Shown: positions 1 through 9,129 of the stretch, one piece after another
How positions within the stretch are numbered: the stretch's first letter is position 1
Layout: every line of letters starts with the position of its first letter
Assembly (NCBI GenBank): GCA_012932865.1
Contig: SAXG01000158.1
Location: 1 to 34,222 of the forward strand
Reading direction: 5' to 3'
Length of the DNA stretch: 34,222 nucleotides
Source: Amylostereum areolatum
Taxonomy: Eukaryota; Basidiomycota; Agaricomycetes; Russulales; Stereaceae
Notes under the pieces: generated by a model
The model's database searches: none
What the model was told of the DNA's origin: nothing
What the model saw: the letters and a program-made list of their open reading frames with translations, nothing else
Position numbers and translations under genes: made by a program

Positions 1-1
1 A

Positions 2-370
2 ATGGGCAACAAGGGGGCAGGTCCCATGGCGCCGCGATGGAACCGGCACGGTGCACGGTGGCAAAGGTCAGCCGATGGACGTCAACCGTGTCGACATCAA
101 GGGCGATGCTTCCGCTGCGGACAGAATGGCCACCAGGTGCGGGACTGCAGGGTGGACGTGAAGAACATCCGAGACATGTGGGGGAGGGACCGGTACACGG
201 AACCACCAAAGCGGGAGGCTCGAGCACAGACGTTCGAGACGCCCACCGCCTGGGCTAGGAGCCTGTCGGCCGAAGATCGGAAAAGCGTGATGGACGCGCT
301 TCAAGCTCAGCCGAAGGTGGAGAGAAGAAGGAGGGTTTTTGAGGGGGCTGACGATGTACACGGCATCTGA
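2..370 (+). pseudogene. Gag C-terminal part with CCHC zinc knuckle (element A)
   Basis: Open from the window edge. Residues CFRCGQNGHQVRDC (107-148) form a CX2CX4HX4C zinc knuckle, the RNA-binding motif of retrotransposon nucleocapsids, followed by a basic/acidic tail. In copies B and C the tail ends in KKEGF and TGA. Here one G is missing near 322, so the reading frame misses that stop and runs on to 370. The capsid part lies outside the window. The first Met of this open stretch is not the real Gag start. Confidence 0.85.
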
Positions 371-3300
371 AGCCCAAGTTTCTGTTTCTCGCTCGTCTGG
401 TTTTGTTGCGCCTCGGTGGCCTGGTTCTCGTTTACATATGCGCATTGTTGATTCGGACTGTACTACTACGGGGGATATCCCCATTATGACTTCTCTTACG
501 GACTCTATCGGTACGGGCACGCGTCCCGTTGTTATTTTAGATACTCAGGCTTCGATTTGTGAGCCTTCGGCTTTGGATACGGCATTGGTTTGGCTTCAGT
601 TTTGGATACGGCTTTGGATACGGACTCGGTTTTGGATATGGACCCTGTGAAGTCAGGGACAACGCCGTGCGATGGAAGGGGCACGGCACCCAAATCATGT
701 TATATGACACCTGGAACGGCTCAATGGACACTTCGTTGCTTAAGGGAGGACAAACCCGAAAGTGTGATTGCAATCCTTCGCATCTGGACACACCATCGAC
801 GTCGTGACGAGGCTACTTATGAAGCCATCAAGGAGATAACTGGCATGGAAGACAAATTAGCATGCCAAGCTCTACTAGAGCTCACCACTCCCATGCAGTT
901 CATACGCTCCTCCAGCGCCAAGGAACAACGGTCATTCCCACACAACTTGTGGTAGATTCCAAGCGCATTGTCAAAGCTCTCGCACTCCTGGACAGTGGTT
1001 GCACTGGCTCGTGTATCAACACGAAGTTTGTGCAGGAAAATCACATCCCCACGCGACGGACTGCTCGCCCAATCCCAGTACAAAATGCAGACGGCACTCT
1101 CAACGCAGGAGGTCCCATCACGGAATATGTCACACTTCGCCTAAATATTCAAGACCATGAAGAAAACATTGACCTGGCGGTCTCCAATCTAGGAGATATG
1201 GACCTTTTCATTGGACATGAGTGGCTGAAGAAGCATAACCCTCACATCGACTGGAAATCCGGGTCAATTGACTTCGAACGATGCCCTATCAGCTGCTCTT
1301 GTCCCCCTCCCCTCCTCAATATCGATGATGATGAAGACGAGGAGGAAGAGCCAGTCCACATGGAAAAAGACGAGCAGCTGTTTGCTTTCGACTGGGATGG
1401 TTACAAAGCGAGATACCACATCCGGACCCATGCATCGGACATTGCAATTGAAGAGCACGCTAAGAAAAAGGAACAGACCTTCTCTGAGCGAGTCCCAACG
1501 GCGTACCACGAATTCAAGGACATCTTTGACAAAGACGACTTCGACAAGCTCCCTGAGCGACACCCATGGGACCACGCCATTGAGCTCACTCCTAACTTCA
1601 AAACCGGTCGATTGCAAAGTTTACCCCCTCACATTGGACGAGCAGAAGCAACTGGACGCCTTTTTGGAAGAGAACCTGAGATCTGGCCGGATCCAACCGT
1701 CCAAATCACCCATGGCCTCCCCATTCTTCTTCATCAAGAAAAAAGACGGCTCGTTACGCCCTGTGCAAGACTATCGAAAGCTCAATGAAATGACAATAAA
1801 GAACCGTTACCCGCTCCCACTCATCCAAGAGTTGGTTGATAAGCTTAAGGGAGCACGGCACTTTACCAAGCTCGATGTCCGATAGGGGTACAACAATGTT
1901 CGGATTAAAGAAGGGGACGAATGGAAAGCTGCGTTCTGCACGAACAAAGGTCTCTACGAGCCTACAGTCATGTTCTTCGGACTCACCAACTCCCCATCTA
2001 CGTTCCAAGCCATGATGAATGACCTGTTCAAAGACTTGATCCACCAAGGAGTCATGGTCGTCTATTTGGACGACATCCTCATCTTCACACATACGCTAGA
2101 AGAACGTTGTCGGATAGTCAAGGAGGTCCTTTGGATCCTGCGAGAAAACAAACTCTATCTGAAGCCAGAAAAGTGCGAGTTTGAGAAGGCAGAAATCGAA
2201 TACCTGGGCATGATTGTCGGCGGAGGAAGGGTTCGCATGGATCCAGCAAAAGTCGCGGCAATCATCAATTGGCCAGCCCCCAAAACGAAGAAACAACTTC
2301 AATCGTTTTTGGGCTTTTGCAACTTCTACTGTCGCTTTATCAAGGACTTCAGCGGCATTGCTCACCCAATGACTAAACTCACTGGGAAGACGGAATGGGT
2401 CTGGGACACCCCACAGTAGGAGGCTTTTGAGGAACTCAAGCGATGTATAACATCGCAGCCAGTTCTAGCAATCCCTACAGACGATGGGCAGTTCCGTGTC
2501 GAGGCGGACTCCTCTGACTATGCCACGGGCGCGGTACTTTCGCAACAACAGGACAATGGCAAATGGCACCCGGTCGCCTTCCTCTCAAAGTCCCTCAGCG
2601 AAGCTGAGAGGAACTATGAGATTTATGACAAGGAATTACTGGCTATCATGACGGCGCTAGAGGAATGGAGACAATACCTCATGGGGGCACAACAGGAGTT
2701 TGAAATCTGGTCGGATCATCGCAATCTCACGTACTTCCGCAAGGCGCAGAAGCTAAATCGGAGACAAGCACGATGGTCAACGGAGCTACAAGAGTATCAT
2801 TGTACGCTACTCCACAAGCCTGGCAAAACAATGGGTAAACCCGATGCTATTTCCCGACTAGCGGGCCTTGAGAAGGGGGAGAAAGACAATGAAAACATTG
2901 TCCTCCTGAAACCAGAACTCTTTTGCGCCCTCAACCATGCAGGAATCGTAACCAACAGACCTGACAATGCCTTCATTGAGCGGATTCAGGAGGCTACCTT
3001 ACTCCGAGACCATGCAGTAGAACGCGCCTTAGCACTCAAAGTAAAGGGATGGCTGGAACATGCAGATGGAACGGTCACCTGGCAACACAGACTCTATGTC
3101 CCAAGAGACAAAGGACTCCGTGCAGACATCATCCAGGCTCATCATGACGGCCCGCTTGTCGGTCATCCAGGACGATACAAGACCCACGAGCTCATCACGC
3201 GCAACTACTGGTGGCCTGCCATTAGAGATGACGTCCGGAAATATGTCGAAGGATGTGAGACCTGCCAACGTACCAAGATTAGACATGATCGTATTGCCGC

Positions 3301-4513
3301 TCCACTCCACCCACATGACCCGCCACAAGCACCTTGGGAGCACATATCCATTGACTTCGTCATGCCACTCCCGGTCTCGGATGGAAAAGACACCATCTGC
3401 AATGTGAACTGCATGGGTACCAAGCAGGTTGTATTCTGGGCCACGACCAAAGACCTAACGGAAGACGAGCTTGCCTTCGAGTACCTACGAGAAGTAGTCC
3501 CCCATCATGGAATTCCTAGAAAGATTGTCAGTGACCGTGGCAGCGTCTTTGTCTCCAAGTTCACCACGGCATTGTTCCAACTGCTAGGCATTGAAGGGAA
3601 TCCATCTACGGCATACCACCCTCAGACAGACGGACAGACCGAACGCTCCAACATGACCATGGAAAATTACCTTCGCATCTTCGTCAATCAACGACAAGAC
3701 AATTGGACACGTTACCTCCCACTTGCCATGACTGCGCTCAACGACATGGTCCATAGTTCGATTGGGATGTCTCCCAACTTTGCCAACTATGGTCGAGAAC
3801 TCTACCTGGGAACAAACCCTCGACGCGAGACAGACAACCCATCGGCGAACGAGTTTGCACAACGCCTGCGAGACATCTACGAGGAAGCCCGCTCTGCGCT
3901 AAAAGCAGCACAGGATGATCAAAAGCGCTTTTACGATCGCAAGAAGGACGAACCAATAGATTACAAAATTGGCGACTTCGTCTGGCTGGAAGCCAAGACC
4001 AGAGATGGCCAAACCGTAATCAAAACGGCACGTCCTATGCAAAAGCTAGATGACAAGCGCTTTGGTCCTTTCGAAATCCTGGAAAAAGTCGGAGCATCGG
4101 CTTACAAGCTTCGCCTCCCTACATCCTGGTCACGAAAACATCCGGTCTTCAACGAGTCCCTCCTATCTCCACACAACGGTCCCGCCTTTGACAATCAGAA
4201 AGCACCTACACCTCCACCACCAGAGTTAGTCCAAGGAGAGGAAGTCTATGAGGTCGAAAAGATTATAGACTCCAAGAAGGTTGGTCGCGGCTTCAAGTAC
4301 CTCGTCAAATGGAAAGGCTACCCAGACAATGACAATACTTGGGAGCCTCTCACCAATCTCCAGAATGCCAAGAAACGCATTGACGACTTCCACCGTGAAC
4401 ATCCGGGTGCCCCGAAACCTGCACGCCTTAATCGTTGGAAACTCCTGTCGGAGGAAGAAACTGGATCTGATTACGACGAGGACGTCGAATCTAAGGAAGG
4501 GGTGATGTCATGA
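336..4513 (+). pseudogene. pol: Pol polyprotein (PR-RT-RNase H-IN-chromodomain), disrupted (element A)
   Basis: Pol is entered in the -1 frame at TTT-TTG (336-341). Visible domains are: protease with LLDSGCTGS near 990-1020; RT with YLDDILIF near 2062-2085; RNase H (EADSSDYA, YDKELLAI, SDHRNL) about 2500-2730; integrase with an HHCC finger near 3160-3280 and a DD35E triad (SIDF, SDRG, and E of GQTE exactly 35 residues after the second D); a GPY/F-like segment (KRFGPFEIL); and a chromodomain (VEKIIDSK...YLVKWKGYP...NTWEP) about 4251-4410. Breaks: indels near 590-600, one base lost near 928, one A gained near 1601, and TAG codons at 1883-1885 (where RT families have Trp in DVRWGYNN) and 2417-2419. 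The stop codon TGA lies inside the LTR. Confidence 0.92.
4493..4502 (+). promoter_or_regulatory. Polypurine tract, element A
   Basis: The all-purine run AAGGAAGGGG lies three bases before the 3' LTR. This is the usual place for the plus-strand DNA primer of LTR elements. It also encodes the last residues of Pol. The same tract sits before the 3' LTRs of B and C. Confidence 0.8.
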
Positions 4514-4963
4514 ACGGTCTATAATTTTCTTTTTACTTTACATCGGTTACACGCTTTAAGACTTATCGACTTATCACCGGTCCGGCTCCACCTTGGCCCG
4601 GACCCGGCTCATCTATATCCCGCCCGGACCCACGTGACTCATCTCGGTCCGGGTCTGACTCCTTTCTCTTGACTCATGCTGTACGATACTGACTCATGCT
4701 GTGCTCTTTTACATACGACTGCTTACTTATACTTGGTCTGCTTACTGATCGCCGTGTATTGGTTGCTTACCTAAGTCTCTCTCCTCTTGTGTATATAAGG
4801 CTCGCTCTCGCTGTACATATTCCTTATCTCGAGCTAGTCAATTCTACCGACTTTGCTTGCTTTCCCTCGTCTGTCGCCGTGTCTGATCGGCTCCCCTCTG
4901 TCGTCCTCATCTTCTAGTCAGCTGTGTCGTAACTTGGTGCTGTCGCACTAGTCGTTGCTGACA
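4506..4963 (+). repeat. 3' LTR of element A (458 bp)
   Basis: Bounded by TGTCA...TGACA, a perfect 5-bp terminal inverted repeat with the TG..CA ends of LTRs. It contains a TATA box (TATATAAG, 4792-4799) and, 34 bases on, ATCTCGAGCT (starting at 4826), the predicted transcript start. By eye it is identical to the 3' LTR of element B and clearly different from B's 5' LTR. An internal 73-codon open frame spans the TATA box and start site, so it is not a credible gene. Confidence 0.95.
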
Positions 4964-5517
4964 AGTAGACTGAGAGCGGCAACGAACCAGCCCTGTCCAT
5001 AGTGTTCTTGAGCCACCTTCTCGACATAGGTGGGAGAATAAGATGGGTCCAAAGTGTGTGAGAGTGCAGAGAGACCTTCGTTGGCATTGTTCAGTGTAAC
5101 GTCCTGGTACGTGCAGTGATGATAGACCATGCGTACCTCACGTCATTCGTGGCAAACCTGGCTTACGGCGATCCAGGAGTTCAGGAGACTGCGACGCTTG
5201 AGTTCGAACTCGTAACACTCTTCGGTGTCTTCATTGCGAGCAGCGCGGAAGATTTCTGCTAGGAGTTCGGGAGGTAGGCGGGACACGGGGGGTATGTTGT
5301 TTCGGTGATGTTTTATTTGGAGTAGCATGTTCTCGATCGCCTCAATTTCATCGTCAATCTCATCCAATCGGTGAAAAGTTCGGTCAAAGAGCATTTGTGA
5401 GTGTGCGCTGCTCAGCCAGAACTCCTTTCGTGATGGCCAGCTGCATGCTCGTCAATATGCTGACATTCAACGTCATGGGACCTCTGATAGCAATATATAC
5501 CTTGCAGGATCCCTCAT
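4964..5517 (-). pseudogene. F-box protein gene copy, truncated by element A (left arm)
   Basis: An inverted copy of the F-box gene at 29149-31049, cut within exon 3. Exon 1 is 5501-5517 (17 nt, encoding MRDPA plus two bases), intron 5441-5500, exon 2 5137-5440, intron 5076-5136, exon 3 5075-4964. The F-box core SRLPPELLAEIF is in exon 2. Both copies have TGA where the neighbouring paralogue has Trp (VCH-H-W-RE), so that break is older than the duplication. The protein would also lose its whole C-terminal region to the insertion. By eye it is about 99% identical to the right copy, with no indel inside the gene part. Confidence 0.85.
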
Positions 5518-6234
5518 CGAGCTCCCGTTAAGCCTTTAGGGGGAGAAGCAATGATTTCGTATCTGGCCACCGAAATGATGCAATGTGTGGTGATGAAGGT
5601 ACTTGGAGGGTGCAGAGTTGGGGGAGAGGACTGACCGTCAGTATTAGTGGCTGCCGAGCCACAGTGGCGGACAAAAATGTGAAACCGGTTCTAGGGTTAG
5701 GTTTACATTACCCAATCTCTACCATCTCCTGAGTCCTGCTCCTTTACGAGAATTACGACAGAGTGCCACCGCTTGTATATCCACACTCTGTTTCGGAAAG
5801 GGCGGTTTTCTCGGTTTAATCATTTAGAGTACATCGTAGGCTGACCGGAAAGAACGACGAGGTTTGTATATGAGGCCAGGCTCCTTGAGCCTACGTAGGC
5901 GTAGCAGGGTCTTGATTACAAACCTTGGGTTTTCTTGGTGTTACATGCAGCTTTGAACCTACGCTTCAATATGATGTTTCGTTTTGAAGAGGAGCTGGGA
6001 AGTATTCTGTGTAAGCGTAAGGTCTGCTATAAGCAGACTAATTGTCTGGGAACAAGCTGGCGCGCTTGTTGCCGTCGTCACAGCGACTAGACATAAGCAA
6101 CCTGTCAGCGCTTCAGCCAGTGCCGTGCCAGAACCAGGAATCATTTCATGTCAATGACACTAGATCTGCTTTTTCCTTCTGTAAGATCAACATGACATTC
6201 ACTGCTTGAGGCAAGTATATTAAGTGACACTTCA
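5518..6234. other. Upstream region of the F-box copy, left arm
   Basis: No coding region is supported here. It mirrors 28431-29148 with a handful of substitutions and one single-base indel. It contains small palindromes (CCTACGTAGG; AGGCTC/GAGCCT in inverse orientation) and one isolated TAGGGTTAGG motif. It should hold the F-box gene promoter, but no clear TATA box could be assigned. The last five bases before element B are CTTCA. Confidence 0.6.
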
Positions 6235-6692
6235 TGTCATGAACGGTCTATAATTTTTTTTTTTACTTTACATCGGTTACACGCTTTAGGACTTATTGGC
6301 TTATCACCAGTCCGGCTCCACTTCGGCCCGGACCCGGTTCATCTATATCCCACCCGGGCCCACGTGACTCATCTCGGCCCGGGTCTGACTCCTTTCCCCC
6401 GACTCATGCTGTACAGTACTGACTCATGCTGTGCTCTTTTACATACGACTGCTTACTTATACTTGGTCTGCTTACTGATCGCCGTGTATTGGTTGCTTAC
6501 CTAAGTCTCTCTCCTCTCATGTATATAAGGCTCCCTCTCGCTGTACATATTCCCTATCTCGAGCTAGTCAATTCTACCGACTTTGCTTGCTTTCCCTCGT
6601 CTGTCGCCGTGTCTGATCGGCTCCCCTCTGTCGTCCTCTTCCTCTGTCAGCTTTGTCGTAACTTGGTGCTGTCGCACTAGTCGTTGCTGACA
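6235..6692 (+). repeat. 5' LTR of element B (458 bp)
   Basis: TGTCA...TGACA ends. Matches the 5' LTR of element C (27973-28430) by eye, including an 11-T run after the first 16 bases. It differs from B's own 3' LTR at about 5% of positions, for example near its middle and in the last 70 bases. Confidence 0.95.
6522..6565 (+). promoter_or_regulatory. LTR promoter: TATA box and predicted transcript start
   Basis: TATATAAG at 6522-6529 is followed 34 bases downstream (first base to first base) by ATCTCGAGCT at 6556-6565. The spacing fits a fungal TATA-driven start at or near 6556. The proposed start is supported independently because these ten bases are the exact complement of the ten bases just inside the LTR (6695-6704). 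Confidence 0.65.
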
Positions 6693-6694
6693 TA

Positions 6695-6704
6695 AGCTCG
6701 AGAT
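6695..6704 (+). other. Predicted self-priming primer-binding site, element B
   Basis: AGCTCGAGAT lies two bases after the 5' LTR and is the reverse complement of 6556-6565, the predicted first ten bases of the transcript. No TGG start typical of a tRNA 3'-CCA primer site is present here. Tf1/sushi-type elements prime from the folded-back 5' end of their own RNA in this way. The CTCGAG core is palindromic, so the informative part is the flanking AG/CT and AT/AT pairs. Confidence 0.65.
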
Positions 6705-7163
6705 CTGTTTACTCTTGCACCACCCTACGACCGTCCCTACGTACTGTAGCGTAGTAGTAGTAGTACCCGTCTGGTACTGACCTTGTTCTTCCCCCGTGCC
6801 GCCCTAGACCATTGCCCCCAGAGTACGCGACTCGTTACCCTGACATTGTGGTCGTGCACACGTATACCGGTGCCGGCTTGACGTTTCCTCGAAACGTTAC
6901 ACCTACTCGAGACTCTCCAATACCAGGAGTTGAAAGCTCAGAGGTGACAGTAGAAGGTGCACCTTTGGTGTAGGAAACGAGTAAAAGCGGCAAAAGGAAA
7001 GCGGTTTAGGAAGTCTTTGGGCTCGTGTCCCCTAGACGAAGAGACAGCCAACAGGTCGAGAAGACTGAGGCAGACCGTCTTGCGATCTCATAACAGAACC
7101 ACCTTCCCTCGACAAAATCTTCCCTTGCCGCACAGAGTAACCATTTCGACTGGGGGCTCGTGC
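6705..7163 (+). other. Leader between primer site and gag, element B
   Basis: About 460 bases with no supported gene. The gag frame is open from 6957 but without an ATG until 7164. There is a short GTAGTAGTAGTAG run near 6750 and a small inverted repeat (ACGTTT/AAACGT) near 6882-6897. The region is nearly the same in element C (27499-27960). Confidence 0.6.
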
Positions 7164-9129
7164 ATGGAAGATTGGCGCTCGCAAGTACAAGAATTCATCC
7201 CCATCAGCCACGACGCTATCATCTCCCTCATCAACGAATCTAAAGACCCTTGGGCCTGGCACAATTGGAAGGTCGCCCTCGGCGTAGAAGAACTTGAAGA
7301 CTCCGTCATAGACATCCACTTCTATCGCCTCAAAATAAGCGAACAAGGAAACGGAAACCTCTACGTCTACTCCTGCCCATACGTCACCTACCGCTACAAA
7401 CTCGAGCAACCCCAAAGTCCTTCTACGCGCCCAACGAGAAAATACCAGTGGACACTCGACACACCCACCGCCTCCTTACACCAGGCAACACCCCCAGCCC
7501 CACACCAGAGCCAGAGGTCATCGACCTCACCCAGCCAGAGGTCACCGACCTCACCCACTTATAAACAATTCCCTCGTTTGGACTCAACGGCTCCGACTCC
7601 AGTTCTGACTCCGACACCGACGTTGAGGACGAAAACTGCTACATATATCCCCTCCCTCTAGGCTTCACTGAACAAGGAAACGACTTCTTTGTCCAACTCG
7701 GAGACACCACTGTCGAAGTCGCCTTCGTAGCAACCCAAACAAGTGGCATCAGTTGGTACTTCGCCAACGAAAGCCAAGACGACCTCACTGAAGCCGACTT
7801 CTACCTCATCGCCGCCTCCGCCCTACCAGCCTGTCACCGACGAAGACTTCTCCGACCTCGACGAACCAATCATGGCTGCCCAGTGGATCCGCACCGACCC
7901 CCAACCCCCTCTCCCCGCCGAACTTGCCAACTGCACCGAAATCGGTGGAACATGGAACATTGTCATCGGCCAAACTGGCTCTCCCATCCAACACATGAAT
8001 AACGGCACCGACGATGCCTGGCTCATGGAAGTAAATGGCCAATGGGTCGCCATCCCTGCCGTGCTTGTTGCTGCCCTCAACCTGCCACCCCCCACCGTCA
8101 ACGTCACGGCCCCCCCCCATCACCGTCAACCCCCCTGCGGTCACTGTTAGTGCCCCAGCCGCCGCCGCCGCCAGACCCCCCCGAAAGAAAGTCCACGCGA
8201 AAACTCCTGAAGGCTTCTCTGGGAAACGAGAGGACTTCAATGACTGGATGCGGTCGTGCGAGGAATACATGCGAGCTGCTGAGGATGACCTCGTGACGGA
8301 CAAGGACAAAGTCCTCTTCATTCTCACCTACATGACGGGGGAGGCAGCACGCACCTGGAAGGCCGAGTATGAGGATGCACACTTGGCCAATGGAGCCATG
8401 GTCGCCTGGGTGGACTTCCACAAAGCACTCAAAGGGGCCTTCACCGACGTCAATGAGCAGCACCGTGCCGCAGTCGAACTGGACGGGTTCAAACAGACGA
8501 AGGGTACCACTGCCCATGAATACTTCGCCAAGTTCGAGCAACTCGCAAGAAAGGCAGGATACTCCACGGCGCAGGACCCTATCCACCTCATGCAGCTGCT
8601 CAAACACAACGTCTACTATCGGACCATCGACTCCATCTACGACAGCGGTCACGTTCCTCAGAAATATGAGGACCTCAAAGAGCGCATCATCCTGATCGAC
8701 GGTCCTGCGACAGGAGCGGGAGGACCTTAAGACCCAGCGCAGTGGACCCGTGCAGAACCAAAAACCCAAAGGACAAGGATCGTCCAATGGGCAACAAGGG
8801 GGGCAGGTCCCATGGCGCCGCGATGGAACTGGCACGGTGCACGGTGGCAAAGGTCAGCCGATGGACGTCAACCGTGTCGACATCAAGGGGCGATGCTTCC
8901 GCTGCGGACAGAATGGCCACCAGGTGCGGGACTGCAGGGTGGACGTGAAGAACATCCGAGACATGTGGGGGAGGGACCGGTACACGGAACCACCAAAGCG
9001 GAGGCTCGAGCACAGACGTTCGAGACGCCCACCGCCTGGGCTAGGAGCCTGTCGGCCGAAGATCGGAAAAGTGTGATGGACGCGCTTCAAGCTCAGCCGA
9101 AGGTGGAGGAGAAGAAGGAGGGTTTTTGA
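7164..9129 (+). pseudogene. gag: Gag (N-terminal extension, capsid, zinc knuckle), multiply frameshifted (element B)
   Basis: The first in-frame ATG is at 7164 (MEDWRSQVQEF). An N-terminal region of unknown function of about 130 residues ends at TAA (7562-7564) in the ancestral frame. The frame then reopens into an acidic stretch, a second possible ATG at 7872 (MAAQW), a Pro/Ala linker, a retrotransposon capsid domain (ILTYMTGEAARTWK...WVDFHKAL...GTTAHEYFAKFEQLAR, about 8200-8660) and a CCHC zinc knuckle near 8890. Private lesions compared with C and A: one C lost near 7413, one base gained near 7830, one C gained in a C-run near 8110-8118, one base gained near 8703, one G lost near 9000. It ends EGF-TGA at 9127-9129. 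Confidence 0.85.

Larger units (their letters stand above)
1..4963 (+). mobile_element. Element A: chromodomain Ty3/gypsy LTR retrotransposon, 5' part outside window
   Basis: This is the 3' part of a Ty3/gypsy element. In order it shows the Gag zinc knuckle, aspartic protease, reverse transcriptase, RNase H, integrase and chromodomain, and then a 458-bp LTR. The order RT-RNase H-integrase-chromodomain defines a chromovirus. The element entered a minus-strand F-box gene copy: the base after its LTR continues that gene, starting with the pentamer AGTAG. The matching uninterrupted site is at 29698-29702. Its pol carries two TAG stops shared with B and C, plus private frameshifts near 928, 1601 and in the gag end near 322, so it is not autonomous as read. 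From about 950 on it is almost identical to B and C. Confidence 0.95.

Noticed and set aside
4696..4917. A 73-84-codon open frame (MLCSFTYDC...) found in every A/B/C LTR
   Set aside because: It spans the TATA box and predicted transcript start, so it cannot be on the element's main transcript. Its conservation follows from the LTR being repeated.
5690..5712. Telomere-like TAGGGTTAGG motif (also inverted at about 28965-28980)
   Set aside because: Only about one and a half units are present, so there is no telomeric array.
6693..6710. A tRNA primer-binding site after the 5' LTR
   Set aside because: No TGG start or tRNA 3'-end complement is present; the complementarity is to the element's own predicted RNA start.
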